Assembly (NCBI GenBank): GCA_937968035.1
Contig: CALBTS010000618.1
Location: forward strand, 1-21,845
Origin: an uncultured Methanomethylovorans sp.
Lineage (GTDB): Archaea; Halobacteriota; Methanosarcinia; Methanosarcinales; Methanosarcinaceae
Length of the DNA: 21,845 bases
Direction of reading: 5' to 3'
Part shown: positions 9,201 to 15,956 of the stretch, piece by piece
Numbering within the stretch: position 1 is the stretch's first letter
Layout of the letters: each line of letters opens with the position of its first letter
Program-made: the position numbers and the translations under genes
Notes under the pieces: generated by a model
Seen by the model: only the letters and a program-made list of their open reading frames with translations
Told to the model about the DNA's origin: nothing
Databases searched by the model: none

Positions 9201-9686
9201 GGGGACACAACTTCCACCATAGAAGTCCTTAACAATAGGTCAAAATTGGTCAGCGTCACTCCTGAGGGATCCATTTATAAATATGTCAATATCTGGGTCG
9301 GAAGGGCAGGTTTTGCTACATCGGCCAACATAAAGGATCCAGAGGTAAAGTTCAAGGTGAATACCTCATGGATGCAGCAGATGGATATAAACCCGGAGAA
9401 TGTGAAGCTACAGAGATATAACGGAACTGCATGGGAAATCTTACCCACGACAATGGGAAGCAGCACCGACGGTTACGTGATCTATGAATCTCAGACGCCG
9501 GGATTCTCTCCGTTTGCGATAACTGCTGAAATGGCACTTCAACCCCCTGTAAGCAGTGAAACTGATGTACAAAGTAATGTAACTGACAATGTTACTCTCC
9601 CAACCGAGGAAAAAACACCAGGCTTTGAAGCACTCTTTGCGGTTGCAGGTCTGCTTGCAGTTGCATATCTCGTTAGAAGAGACTAA
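6297..9686 (+). CDS. Giant secreted LVIVD-repeat / fibronectin III / PGF-pre-PGF protein with PGF-CTERM sorting signal
   Basis: A protein of 1129 residues, paralogue of the 2321-5803 product, beginning at GTG with GGAG 7 nt upstream. Order: signal peptide ending near VSAAEE (about residue 28), fourteen LVIVD repeats (about 58-630), three fibronectin-III-like domains (about 634-900), a Gly/Ser linker, a PGF-pre-PGF domain (about 923-1078), a Thr/Asn-rich spacer, and a C-terminal tripartite signal of residues 1107-1129 (TPGF, hydrophobic segment, YLVRRD). That tail matches PGF-CTERM, the recognition signal of archaeosortase A, which removes it and attaches a lipid in place. The protein is thus predicted to be lipid-anchored outside the cell. 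Numerous N-x-S/T sequons suggest N-glycosylation of the S-layer type. Its role in adhesion or envelope structure is inferred. Confidence 0.87.
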   Translation: MQLKLSGSIYLGVTVLLMLLISGVSAAEELKVDFVSQYNENTYDTASITNAITGEDFVSHRGGSITTVVVNGNYTYVGQGQDMLVLNVSDVFNPVEVGRVTINATVNNIVISGNHAYVADGNGLVAVDITNPAAPVITDTSGYFGSGVAVSGNYAYLASGTRGLEIVDINDPEALYRHPTHDTPGYAYDVAVNGSYAYVADGDNGLEIVDITDPDAPIHAGNYNTSGSARGITVSGNYAYIADGTNGLVIVNISNASAPTLAGTRDTAGFAIDVTLSGSNAYVADRTNGLVIINVADPTSPASVGSHNIPSSDASCVDVSGNYSYVAYGRSGLSVLDVTDPTEPNSVAIFTTTAGFANGVVLSDNHAYIANGFMGLLVVNVTDPAAPTFAGNYTTTGYAHDLAVSGDHVYVADGGSGLVILDVTNLASPVFSDSYDTSSGHAYGVAISENNAYVAFNSSGLSIVDVTNPENVVGDDYDTAGNAENVAVADGYAYIADGDAGLVIMDIDDPTSPVGSFNTTGHANGVAVSGDYAYIADGDAGLVVLNITDPTAPAFTGNGTTSYAHDLAISGNYVYIADDSNGIVIFNVTDPAAPIEEGGFNTAGYAYDVAVSNTYVYVADFGNGLVILHVEGADDTTPPASVSGLNETSAGANWIRWAWTNPVDVDFSHVMVYLNGTFVTNTSEGYYNSTGLIEGGTYTISTRTVDDSGNINPTWVNDSATAIFIDAMPPASVTNLEETDADASWINWTWVNPEDDDFSHVMVYLNDAFVTNTTDNTTNFYNATGLTEGTTYTIGIRTVDTSGNINSTLVNDSAIAMSLPEIFSVSGTDITRNSITVTWEASNDTAQVQISRDDAVLGNVSGSTSYVDSGLSSGTTYNYTLVPYNSDGLAGIAVSEDLTTSSSSGGGGGSSRSSGGAGGASASVEDFTNLALKDAKTQYLRMNTNVTYQFTREGNPIQSISFYSLKNAGDTTSTIEVLNNRSKLVSVTPEGSIYKYVNIWVGRAGFATSANIKDPEVKFKVNTSWMQQMDINPENVKLQRYNGTAWEILPTTMGSSTDGYVIYESQTPGFSPFAITAEMALQPPVSSETDVQSNVTDNVTLPTEEKTPGFEALFAVAGLLAVAYLVRRD
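7769..7925 (+). repeat. Identical 37-nt tandem tracts inside the LVIVD gene of unit 2
   Basis: Positions 7769-7805 and 7889-7925 are identical over 37 nt and 120 nt (40 codons) apart, encoding YAYIADGDAGLV in repeats 11 and 12. This indicates recent repeat copying within the gene. Confidence 0.85.
8334..8381 (+). repeat. 48-nt tract identical to 4391-4438 in the other paralogue
   Basis: The fibronectin-III region encoding TNTSEGYYNSTGLIEG is identical over 48 nt in the two surface genes, including third codon positions, although the flanking sequence differs at many sites. The first 31 nt after the first base of each start codon (2322-2352 and 6298-6328) are identical too. Confidence 0.85.
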
Positions 9687-9698
9687 GCTATAAAATGA

Positions 9699-9728
9699 GA
9701 AGGGATCAACCCCTTCCTCTATTTTTTT
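9699..9728 (+). terminator. Terminator of surface-protein unit 2
   Basis: GAAGGG and CCCTTC form a 6-bp stem with a 6-nt loop, followed by CTCTA and a run of seven T. It starts 12 nt after the stop codon and separates this unit from the convergent symporter gene. Confidence 0.6.
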
Positions 9729-9968
9729 ATTCCTTTCCTCTGCAAAAAATGACTTTTAAGCCAGCAGTCATAGAAAATATTGGCTCTTTCGCAGATGGTT
9801 TGAAGTGTATAGTATGGTTTTTCCAGCATCCAGGATACTGTGAAGCCTCTTCATGTGTACTTTTTTAATTGCTGATCAACATAACAAACTTATTTTGCTG
9901 ATTTTATGATTTTTGATGGAATAGCGATCATCGGACTCAGGATCATGCCCCGCTGCAAACCATCTTTC

Positions 9969-11384
9969 TTATTTTTTCCCGAAATAGAAGAGCCCTAATA
10001 AGAGCCAGAATGACATGATGATAGCTGTCAGAATGAGAAGAGGCATCGGACCAAAGTGGAATATTAAAGGAACAGAGGCTGCAGTGAATACACCCCCACC
10101 CACAACTGGCTCAAACAGGAGCTGCTTATATCCGAAACCTTCAAGGGCAGGAGATCTGTTATCAGGATCGGCGATCTTCATGAGCAAAAGACCACTAGCT
10201 GTCATTCCCATTGACTGCCCGAAATTGCCTATGCTCCTTTCGAACCAATATGAGGGCATCATCCTTGGCCCAAGGAGCATAAATCCTGCCAGGTTCCAAA
10301 ATATCCCTACTAATGCAAGTATGATGAAAGGCATCAGATTGTTACCGATAACTGTGAGGGACAGGGTAGCGATGGCACTGGTTATCAATATATCCAGAGA
10401 GAGACCCTGTATCCTCATCATGAGATTTCTGTCCAGGGTCTGGTATACATCAAACCTGTCAAGGAACATCTGCAGAATAATGCCTCCGATCATTGCCAGG
10501 GGAAAGAGAGGAATGTAGGTCAGCAGATATATGCCTGTGGCTTTTCCCCATGTGATCTCTTCGATCTGGATCAAAAGCTGCAGGATAACATAACCAATCC
10601 CAATAGCAACTCCAACGTAAGCAAAATGGAGAGATAACGGTTCAATTGATTCAGGTCTCGTAGTGATCTTCCCTGCAGATTCCCTCGCATCGAAATCAAT
10701 GATGCCGGTCTGCCTTCTCTCATCAAGGCCTATCTGGGATGTCCTTTGCAACACCTCTGTTTTACCAGTCCTCACTCCATAGTTCAGAATGAGTATGCCT
10801 AGTACGACACCGAAAAGGATCCCCACTGTCGCAAGACCAAGTGCAAGATCACCTGCTTCTGCAAACCCCAGTTCCTCGAACGTAGCAGCCATGCCTGCTG
10901 CGGTACCATGCCCTCCCTCAAAAGATATTTCTATAAGTGCACCTGCCATAGGATCAATTCCAAACACTGGACTTAGGACAAAGATAGTTATCAGTATCCC
11001 AAAGACATATTGTCCCCATGCTATGGTTTGTCCGTGTGCGATCTGAGGTCCTGCTACTAACCACATATCATGGATACCAGGTATTTTCTTTCCCAGAAAA
11101 AGTGTGGCAAATATTATATTGATGAAAAGTCCTGGCAGTATCCTCCATACATCAAGAATCTCCTGTGAAAATATACCGTTAGAGAGGGAAGAATCGTAAT
11201 AGCCGGTCCATGAAACAATGGTGCCCAGAACCTCAGGACCAAGGAACAAAGCAAGAAATCCTCCTATAAGTGAACTGGGTATGAAGAGTTTTTGCAGGGA
11301 TGGAGATATAACTCGTATCCATTTACCAAGCAGCAAGAACACACCAAGCACAAGAAAACTCATTCCCACCATTGAAGCAGACAC
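9969..11384 (-). CDS. gltS: GltS-family sodium/glutamate-type symporter
   Basis: A polytopic membrane protein of 471 residues with about ten to twelve hydrophobic segments. The hallmark GGHGTAAG lies about residues 157-164, matching the GGHGT motif of the ESS/GltS family. The second half carries GMTASGLLLMKIADP and GYKQ, which also match GltS. Sodium-coupled uptake of glutamate is the family reaction, but the substrate here is not proven. The family is usually about 400 residues; extra length includes a hydrophilic loop of about 40 residues (roughly 206-250) between the two halves. I chose GTG at 11384 because GGAGG lies 8 nt upstream; an upstream GTG at 11408 has no ribosome binding site. 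A TATA-like GTATATAC is at 11453-11460. Confidence 0.85.
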   Translation of the reverse strand: MSASMVGMSFLVLGVFLLLGKWIRVISPSLQKLFIPSSLIGGFLALFLGPEVLGTIVSWTGYYDSSLSNGIFSQEILDVWRILPGLFINIIFATLFLGKKIPGIHDMWLVAGPQIAHGQTIAWGQYVFGILITIFVLSPVFGIDPMAGALIEISFEGGHGTAAGMAATFEELGFAEAGDLALGLATVGILFGVVLGILILNYGVRTGKTEVLQRTSQIGLDERRQTGIIDFDARESAGKITTRPESIEPLSLHFAYVGVAIGIGYVILQLLIQIEEITWGKATGIYLLTYIPLFPLAMIGGIILQMFLDRFDVYQTLDRNLMMRIQGLSLDILITSAIATLSLTVIGNNLMPFIILALVGIFWNLAGFMLLGPRMMPSYWFERSIGNFGQSMGMTASGLLLMKIADPDNRSPALEGFGYKQLLFEPVVGGGVFTAASVPLIFHFGPMPLLILTAIIMSFWLLLGLFYFGKK

Positions 11385-11452
11385 TACTGTAACCTCCTGC
11401 CACCTCACGAGAATATCAATTTTAAGGCAGCAATCTCTTTTTATGAAGAACA

Positions 11453-11460
11453 GTATATAC
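11453..11460 (-). promoter_or_regulatory. TATA box for the GltS-family gene
   Basis: GTATATAC lies about 70 nt before the chosen GTG start, giving an expected leader of about 40 nt that contains the GGAGG site. Confidence 0.4.
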
Positions 11461-11536
11461 CCTTTTTCATTTATTACAGAGAAGATGAAGCCATCTTATT
11501 AGCTCCAAATACTTCTTTTCAATAGAATCTGTTCAG

Positions 11537-11674
11537 GCTCTGTAGAAATGCTCATGGATGTCAACATCGACAATAATCACAGATAACACGAGTTCCAGAG
11601 AATTGATCAGCGTTAGTTTTCATGCTCCTTGAACCTTTGTGTGGTTCAATTAAGATTCAGTTTTTCTACGGAGC
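11537..11674. mobile_element. Possible MITE-like or insertion-sequence remnant
   Basis: GCTCTGTAGAAA (11537-11548) and the inverted TTTCTACGGAGC (11663-11674) match at 11 of 12 positions and bound 138 nt of non-coding DNA. No target-site duplication is evident, and an ncRNA or chance pairing remains possible. Confidence 0.25.
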
Positions 11675-11751
11675 TAAAATAAAAGCAATTCAAATCTATT
11701 CAATAACCATCAGTAATTACATCAAAAATACTCTTAAAATGTAAATTTATT

Positions 11752-11767
11752 CCCCGGTATACCGGGG
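11752..11767 (-). terminator. Palindromic hairpin downstream of the tRNA genes
   Basis: CCCCGGTATACCGGGG is a perfect palindrome that can fold as a 6-bp GC stem with a TATA loop. It lies 12 nt beyond the 3' end of tRNA-Asp, which is itself followed at once by TTTT. It could be a terminator or processing signal, or a dimeric-protein operator. Confidence 0.4.
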
Positions 11768-11779
11768 ATTTCATTAAAA

Positions 11780-11852
11780 CGCCCGAACCGGGATTCGAAC
11801 CCGGGTCGAAGCCTCGACAGGGCTTCATGATAGGCCACTACACTATTCGGAC
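11780..11852 (-). tRNA. tRNA-Asp (GUC)
   Basis: A 73-nt tRNA with acceptor GTCCGAA/TTCGGGC (one G-U pair), anticodon stem AAGCC/GGCTT and loop CTGTCGA giving anticodon GUC, T-arm CCGGG-TTCGAAT-CCCGG, and discriminator G73 as expected for aspartate. CCA is not encoded; a short T-run follows the 3' end. No intron. Confidence 0.95.
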
Positions 11853-11886
11853 GCTGTGTTGAGAGCACCCCTAAAAGGGAGTTTTT

Positions 11887-11897
11887 GCATTTAAACC
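11887..11897 (-). promoter_or_regulatory. TATA box for tRNA-Asp
   Basis: GGTTTAAATGC on the minus strand lies about 35-45 nt before the mature 5' end, so tRNA-Asp can be transcribed on its own as well as from the upstream tRNA-Tyr promoter. Confidence 0.4.
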
Positions 11898-11914
11898 TTT
11901 CGTTGGGGTTCAGG

Positions 11915-12025
11915 TCCCGCCTCCCAGACTCGAACCGGGGGCATCGCGGTGCCTGCGCGGTAATGTGTGACTGACGTCACATGACCATACTACAGCCGCG
12001 CACTCTACCACTGAGTTAAGGCGGG
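11915..12025 (-). tRNA. tRNA-Tyr (GUA) with a 39-nt intron
   Basis: Exons are 11990-12025 and 11915-11950; the intron is 11951-11989, after position 37, the canonical archaeal site. The acceptor CCCGCCT/AGGCGGG gives C1-G72 with A73, both typical of archaeal tyrosine tRNA. Anticodon stem CGCGG/CCGCG; loop CTGTAG+A. T-arm CCCGG/CTGGG; variable loop ATGCC. The bulge-helix-bulge central helix pairs exon C32-U35 (CUGU) with intron GCAG, placing three-base bulges at each splice site for the splicing endonuclease. An internal 6-bp intron hairpin (TGTGAC/GTCACA) closes the structure. A shorter 28-nt intron is possible on paper but would leave an abnormal 16-nt variable region. CCA is not encoded. 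Confidence 0.92.
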
Positions 12026-12045
12026 ACAACGCGATTGATTTCGGA

Positions 12046-12054
12046 GGATATACC
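12046..12054 (-). promoter_or_regulatory. TATA box for tRNA-Tyr
   Basis: GGTATATCC lies 21-29 nt before the mature 5' end on the minus strand. Confidence 0.45.
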
Positions 12055-12136
12055 TCACGGGTATCACACTGATACGCATCATACTACTTAGCCTTTTCGG
12101 AAAAACATCTCTGAACGATCATCGAAAACGGAGGGA

Positions 12137-12160
12137 AAGAAGGAGTGAGTGCCCCTTCTT
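12137..12160 (-). terminator. Terminator hairpin of the S-adenosylmethionine synthetase gene
   Basis: AAGAAGG and CCTTCTT form a 7-bp stem with a 10-nt loop, 13 nt beyond the stop codon; a pyrimidine-rich tract follows on the minus strand. Confidence 0.5.
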
Positions 12161-12173
12161 CACAAAAAGGACA

Positions 12174-13370
12174 TCAGAATGTGTCCAGTTCGCCCTTTAT
12201 TATCATTTTAGTGATGTCTGCCACGTTGGCCAGACCCTCATCGATGATGGCGTTAGCTTCTGACTCTATAGACGCAAAGTGTGTTCCCTTCTTAGGGATG
12301 ATCTGAGCGCTTGCCACCAATGGCTGGTCTATGGGCTGTCCGATCTGTGAAAGTATCCTTATGTATACATCCTCAACATCAGGGACTTCCTTAACGATCT
12401 GCCTTGCCATCCTTGTGGAAAGCAGGTTGTAAAGCTTACCGATATGGTTGATGGGGTTCTTACCGCTTGTAGCTTCCATGCTCATTGGCCTGTTCGGAGT
12501 GATCAGGCCGTTGCAGCGGTTACCTCTGCCCACAGAACCATCGTCACCCATTTCCGCAGAAGTACCAGTGACGGTCAGGAACACAGATCCATGGTCATAA
12601 TTATCTGCAGTGTTGACATAGGTATTGACCTTCCTGTCAGTGTACTTCAGTGCCAGATCATGGACATAGTTATTCATCTGCTGTTTGATGCTGATATAAC
12701 TGTCCATATCATCAATATGCCTGCCCACCATGGCACAGCCCACAGTGATGGTGATCTCATCGCTATCTCTCATACCCATGACCTTGATATCCGTGCCTAT
12801 GCCCGGGATCTTCTTCTTCAGGTCATTGATGAGCTGCCTCTCAGTGTTATAGACAATGTTCTCAAGCTCTGAGAAAGGAGCATGGCCCACACCAAAGGAA
12901 GTGTCGTTCGCAAAAGGCACCCTGTCCTTTCTGAACACATCCCTCAGATCCGAGGAGCCCGTACCAAGCTTACAGTCTATTATAATGTCCCTTTCCAGAT
13001 CCATATCCACAATATGCTTCCTCAGATATTGCCTGGCGGCTGAAAGTGCTACAGCATCTGTAGGGATCTCCACACCTTCGAACTCTTTGGTAGCCCTGCC
13101 CACAAGTAAAGTGTATATGGGTTGTATGACCTCTCCGCCACCGAATGTGGGGCAGGAGCGACCTGCAACTATCTGTGTTTCATCAGTATTGTGGTGCAGT
13201 ACAGCTCCACACTTTTTAATGTACTCAGCACATAAAGCACGGCTCACTGCCTCAGAGAGACCATCGGAAATGCTGTCAGGGTGTCCAATACCCTTTCTCT
13301 CAACAAGTTCGATCTGCTGTCTGTTGACAGGAGTTTCCGTCAAAGGTTCGACCTTGATGTTCCTGATCAT
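12174..13370 (-). CDS. mat: S-adenosylmethionine synthetase, archaeal type
   Basis: Makes S-adenosylmethionine from methionine and ATP in the cytoplasm. The 398-residue product belongs to the archaeal AdoMet synthetase family, which is about this length and differs from the bacterial MetK. Family blocks seen are [14 protein letters not shown] near residues 24-37, [20 protein letters not shown] and [14 protein letters not shown] prefer ATG at 13370, with GAGG 6 nt upstream, over the upstream TTG at 13394: the TATA box at 13412-13422 puts transcription start close to 13388. It stands alone as a transcription unit, divergent from hisG. AdoMet is also the cofactor of the radical SAM protein encoded at 18929-20071, but no regulatory link is visible. 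Confidence 0.95.
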   Translation of the reverse strand: MIRNIKVEPLTETPVNRQQIELVERKGIGHPDSISDGLSEAVSRALCAEYIKKCGAVLHHNTDETQIVAGRSCPTFGGGEVIQPIYTLLVGRATKEFEGVEIPTDAVALSAARQYLRKHIVDMDLERDIIIDCKLGTGSSDLRDVFRKDRVPFANDTSFGVGHAPFSELENIVYNTERQLINDLKKKIPGIGTDIKVMGMRDSDEITITVGCAMVGRHIDDMDSYISIKQQMNNYVHDLALKYTDRKVNTYVNTADNYDHGSVFLTVTGTSAEMGDDGSVGRGNRCNGLITPNRPMSMEATSGKNPINHIGKLYNLLSTRMARQIVKEVPDVEDVYIRILSQIGQPIDQPLVASAQIIPKKGTHFASIESEANAIIDEGLANVADITKMIIKGELDTF

Positions 13371-13411
13371 TCTAATCCTCTTTAAAGTAGACAAATCCCT
13401 TTATTAATACA

Positions 13412-13422
13412 TTTTTATATTT
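13412..13422 (-). promoter_or_regulatory. TATA box for mat
   Basis: The minus strand reads AAATATAAAAA, about 42-52 nt before the chosen ATG, leaving a short leader that includes the ribosome binding site. Confidence 0.5.
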
Positions 13423-13578
13423 CTATGGGAATTTGTATAATAACTAATGCATAGTCATATTTAATACTAACCACATCTCACATTACTCTCAGTAATAATT
13501 AGGCTGCGGAGGCAAATAGCAAAAATACAGTGTCTACCGGACAAATTATATTAGCAATTTCAGAGGCCATACAAGACA

Positions 13579-13587
13579 ACTTATATC
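13579..13587 (+). promoter_or_regulatory. Possible TATA box for hisGA
   Basis: ACTTATATC, with a second candidate CTTATATC at 13605-13612. Either could drive hisG; spacing cannot decide between them. Confidence 0.35.
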
Positions 13588-13672
13588 ATAGAAGCATATG
13601 AAGGCTTATATCTCAGGAAAGTATTCCTCAGGTCAGTGATAACCCAGGAGAATGCAGCTGGAAGTAGGAACA

Positions 13673-14527
13673 ATGATACGTATTGCAATACCCAATAAAG
13701 GAAGACTCCATGATCCAACCGTCGAACTGCTCAAAGAAGCGGGCCTGCCAGTACTTGAAGGAGGTACCAGAAAGCTTTTCGCAAAGACCACTGATCCTGA
13801 TATCACCATCCTTTTCGCGAGAGCTTCGGATATCCCTGAATATGTGCAGGACGGAGCTGCCGACGTAGGTGTGACAGGTCTTGATCTGATCAACGAGACA
13901 GGAGCACAGGTCGAAATGTTACTTGACATGGGTTTTGGAAGAGCGAATCTTGTACTTGCCGTCCCGGAAGAATCACCCTTTAAGGCACCCCATAGCCTGG
14001 AAGGTAAAAGGATAGCCACAGAGTTTCCCAACATCACGTCAAGGTATTTCAAGAACCTAGCTATCAATGTCGAGATCATTAAGGTCAGCGGCGCCTGCGA
14101 GCTTACACCACATGTTGGAATTGCAGATGCCATAGTGGATATCTCAAGCTCTGGAACCACACTTGCAACGAACCACCTGAAGATGATCGATAAGGTATTC
14201 ACCTCTTCTGTTTATCTCATAGCTAACAAAAAGACCAGTGCAAACAACTCCAAGGTGGAACAGATAAGCACTTCCATCGAAAGCGTGCTAAGGGCAAAAG
14301 GCAAGCGTTACCTCATGATGAACGTACCCGAGTCAGCCCTGGAAGCTGTTAAGCAGGTACTTCCAGGTCTTGCAGGTCCCACTGTCATGAAAGTCGAAGC
14401 CTCAAATTCCATTCTTGCAGTACATGCTGTGATAGATGCGGATCTTATCTTTTCCACAGTGAACAAGTTAAAGGCCGTAGGGGCAAAGGACATACTTGTG
14501 GTGCCCATCGAACGGCTCATGCCATGA
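13673..14527 (+). CDS. hisG: ATP phosphoribosyltransferase HisG, long form
   Basis: Catalyses the first step of histidine synthesis, joining PRPP and ATP. The start MIRIAIPNKGRLHDPTV is the usual HisG opening. The PRPP-binding loop appears as DISSSGTTL about residues 156-164, and VGVTGLDLI is also conserved. At 284 residues it is the long, HisZ-independent form, whose C-terminal ACT-like domain (about the last 75 residues) normally binds histidine for feedback inhibition. ATG at 13673 is chosen from family alignment with GGAA just upstream; an ATG at 13652 would add seven residues but has its GGAG only one base away. hisA follows 9 nt later, so both share a transcript. Confidence 0.95.
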   Translation: MIRIAIPNKGRLHDPTVELLKEAGLPVLEGGTRKLFAKTTDPDITILFARASDIPEYVQDGAADVGVTGLDLINETGAQVEMLLDMGFGRANLVLAVPEESPFKAPHSLEGKRIATEFPNITSRYFKNLAINVEIIKVSGACELTPHVGIADAIVDISSSGTTLATNHLKMIDKVFTSSVYLIANKKTSANNSKVEQISTSIESVLRAKGKRYLMMNVPESALEAVKQVLPGLAGPTVMKVEASNSILAVHAVIDADLIFSTVNKLKAVGAKDILVVPIERLMP

Positions 14528-14536
14528 GGTCATAGC

Positions 14537-15280
14537 ATGGAATTCGAAGTCATTCCTGCAGTGGATATGAGGGGCGGTAAATGTGTCCAGCTGGTTCAGG
14601 GAGTTCCAGGAAGCGAAATGGTCTCACTGGATGATCCCGTGGCTGTTGCACTGGACTGGGTAGCACAGGGAGCAAAGACACTGCATCTCATCGACCTTGA
14701 CGGAGCATTGGATGGAAAAAGGGTCAACGCGCCTATTATCGAAAAAATAGTGAGTGCGGGTAAAAAAAGGGGAGTCATCATCCAGATAGGGGGAGGTATC
14801 CGCTCTTTTGAAGACGCCGCACATCTCCTTAAGCTTGGAGCAGACAGAGTCATACTGAGCACAGCAGCACTGCGTGAACCTGAACTTGTCAAAAGGCTTG
14901 CCGATGAGTTTGGAAGCGTACACATCAATGTGGCCCTGGATTCAAAGAACGGAAAAGTGGCCATAGAAGGATGGAAAAAAATCTCTGAATTCACTGCAAT
15001 AGAGATGGGGAGAAAGTTCGAAAAGCTGGGTGCAGGCACTCTGCTATTCACTAACATCGATAACGAAGGTCTCATGAAGGGAGTAGATCCAGAACCTACG
15101 GCCGAACTGGTGAAAGCTGTAAACATACCCGTAATAGCCTCAGGAGGCATCACCACACTTCAGGATATACTCACCATACGGGCAACCGGTGCATGCGGAG
15201 TGGTTGTGGGCAGCGCATTGTACACAGGCAAATTCACATATCAGGAAGCTCTTAATATCCTTAAAGAGCAGCAGAAATAG
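14537..15280 (+). CDS. hisA: ProFAR isomerase HisA
   Basis: Isomerises ProFAR to PRFAR, the fourth step of histidine synthesis. The 247 residues form a (beta/alpha)8 barrel of normal size. Asp10 (IPAVDMRGG) and Asp135 (NVALDSKNG) correspond to the catalytic pair; phosphate-binding GGGIRS (85-90) and ASGGIT in the second half are present. GAGGT lies 6 nt before the ATG, in the tail of hisG. Paralogous HisF is about the same size, but the sequence opening and the HisA-type GGKCVQLVQG block favour HisA. Confidence 0.95.
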   Translation: MEFEVIPAVDMRGGKCVQLVQGVPGSEMVSLDDPVAVALDWVAQGAKTLHLIDLDGALDGKRVNAPIIEKIVSAGKKRGVIIQIGGGIRSFEDAAHLLKLGADRVILSTAALREPELVKRLADEFGSVHINVALDSKNGKVAIEGWKKISEFTAIEMGRKFEKLGAGTLLFTNIDNEGLMKGVDPEPTAELVKAVNIPVIASGGITTLQDILTIRATGACGVVVGSALYTGKFTYQEALNILKEQQK

Positions 15281-15315
15281 CCAAATATTGTCTGAAATCT
15301 TTTTGTGAAATAGTC

Positions 15316-15329
15316 TAATATAAATAGTT
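15316..15329 (+). promoter_or_regulatory. TATA box for hisB
   Basis: TAATATAAATAGTT lies 22-35 nt before the GTG at 15351, so hisB seems to have its own promoter and a leaderless or nearly leaderless message. Confidence 0.45.
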
Positions 15330-15350
15330 AAAATATGTAAAAATAGGTAC

Positions 15351-15935
15351 GTGAAAATTATGAGGAAAGCAACTATCTCCCGCAAGACCAAGGAAACCGA
15401 CATACAGATGGAGCTTAACCTGGACGGGAGCGGTATTTCCGACATTTCCACAGGTATAGGTTTCTTTGATCACATGCTGCATGCATTCTCAAAACATGGT
15501 AATCTTGACCTTGTGGTCAAAGCCGAAGGAGATCTCATTGTAGATGACCACCATCTCATAGAGGACACAGGGATCGTACTGGGGCAGGCAATAGCGCAGG
15601 CTCTGGGGAACTGTGCAGGCATATCCCGCTTTGGAGAGGCAAGGATCCCTATGGACGAAGCTCTCGCTTCGGTGGCCCTTGATATGGGAGGCCGCAGTTA
15701 TCTAGTACTGGATGCTTCATTTACCGCTCCGAAGGTGGGAGAGTTCAGCACTCAGATGGTGAAGCACTTCTTCGAGTCAGTGGTGAACAATGCCAGGATC
15801 AATATGCATGCCAGTGTATACGGAGACAATGACCATCATAAGATAGAGGCTCTTTTCAAGGCCTTTGCATATGCCCTGCGCAGAGCCGTAGTAGTAGAAG
15901 GCGGAGGCATCAAGAGCACAAAAGGAGTGCTCTGA
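15351..15935 (+). CDS. hisB: Imidazoleglycerol-phosphate dehydratase HisB
   Basis: Removes water from imidazoleglycerol phosphate, giving imidazoleacetol phosphate. It is 194 residues, the monofunctional size without the phosphatase domain found in E. coli HisB. The manganese-binding motifs are complete: [11 protein letters not shown] (40-50), [11 protein letters not shown] (65-75) and [15 protein letters not shown] (158-172). Two starts are possible, GTG at 15351 and ATG at 15360; the TATA box at 15316-15329 fits GTG as a leaderless start, while the ATG gives [10 protein letters not shown], also a normal HisB opening. A 70-nt gap and this promoter separate it from hisA, but read-through is likely too. 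Confidence 0.95.
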   Translation: MKIMRKATISRKTKETDIQMELNLDGSGISDISTGIGFFDHMLHAFSKHGNLDLVVKAEGDLIVDDHHLIEDTGIVLGQAIAQALGNCAGISRFGEARIPMDEALASVALDMGGRSYLVLDASFTAPKVGEFSTQMVKHFFESVVNNARINMHASVYGDNDHHKIEALFKAFAYALRRAVVVEGGGIKSTKGVL

Positions 15936-15953
15936 GGTTATTTTTTTATTTTA
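15913..15953 (+). terminator. Terminator of the his cluster
   Basis: AGAGCAC and GTGCTCT (15913-15919 and 15927-15933) form a perfect 7-bp stem overlapping the last codons of hisB, followed by GAGG and a T-rich run to 15953. The convergent MutS-like gene ends at 15957. Confidence 0.6.
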
Positions 15954-15956
15954 CTC

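Larger units (their letters stand above)
11409..11779. other. Non-coding interval between gltS and tRNA-Asp
   Basis: I see no credible gene in these 371 nt. The interval holds the gltS promoter, a 138-nt stretch bounded by imperfect inverted repeats (11537-11674), a strong 7-bp hairpin (TTGAACC at 11629-11635, GGTTCAA at 11643-11649), and a perfect 16-nt palindrome (11752-11767). Confidence 0.6.

Noticed and set aside
10015..10518. Plus-strand open frame of 167 codons
   Set aside because: It lies wholly opposite the GltS-family gene; its composition (rich in Arg, Pro, Ile) is that of an antisense reading of membrane-protein codons, with no recognisable domain.
11915..12025. tRNA with a long variable arm (class II: Leu or Ser) and a 28-nt intron
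   Set aside because: The anticodon GUA, C1-G72 and A73 indicate tyrosine. A 39-nt intron gives a normal 5-nt variable loop and a correct bulge-helix-bulge helix (CUGU with GCAG).
12856..13407. Plus-strand open frame of 183 codons
   Set aside because: Antisense to the S-adenosylmethionine synthetase gene, which has all family motifs; the opposite frame is Ser/Cys/Leu-rich and shows no motif.
13633..14202. Minus-strand open frame of 189 codons
   Set aside because: Opposite hisG, no ribosome binding site or family resemblance.
14596..15156. Minus-strand open frame of 186 codons
   Set aside because: Entirely opposite hisA and typical of antisense translation (runs of Ser, Pro, Ala).
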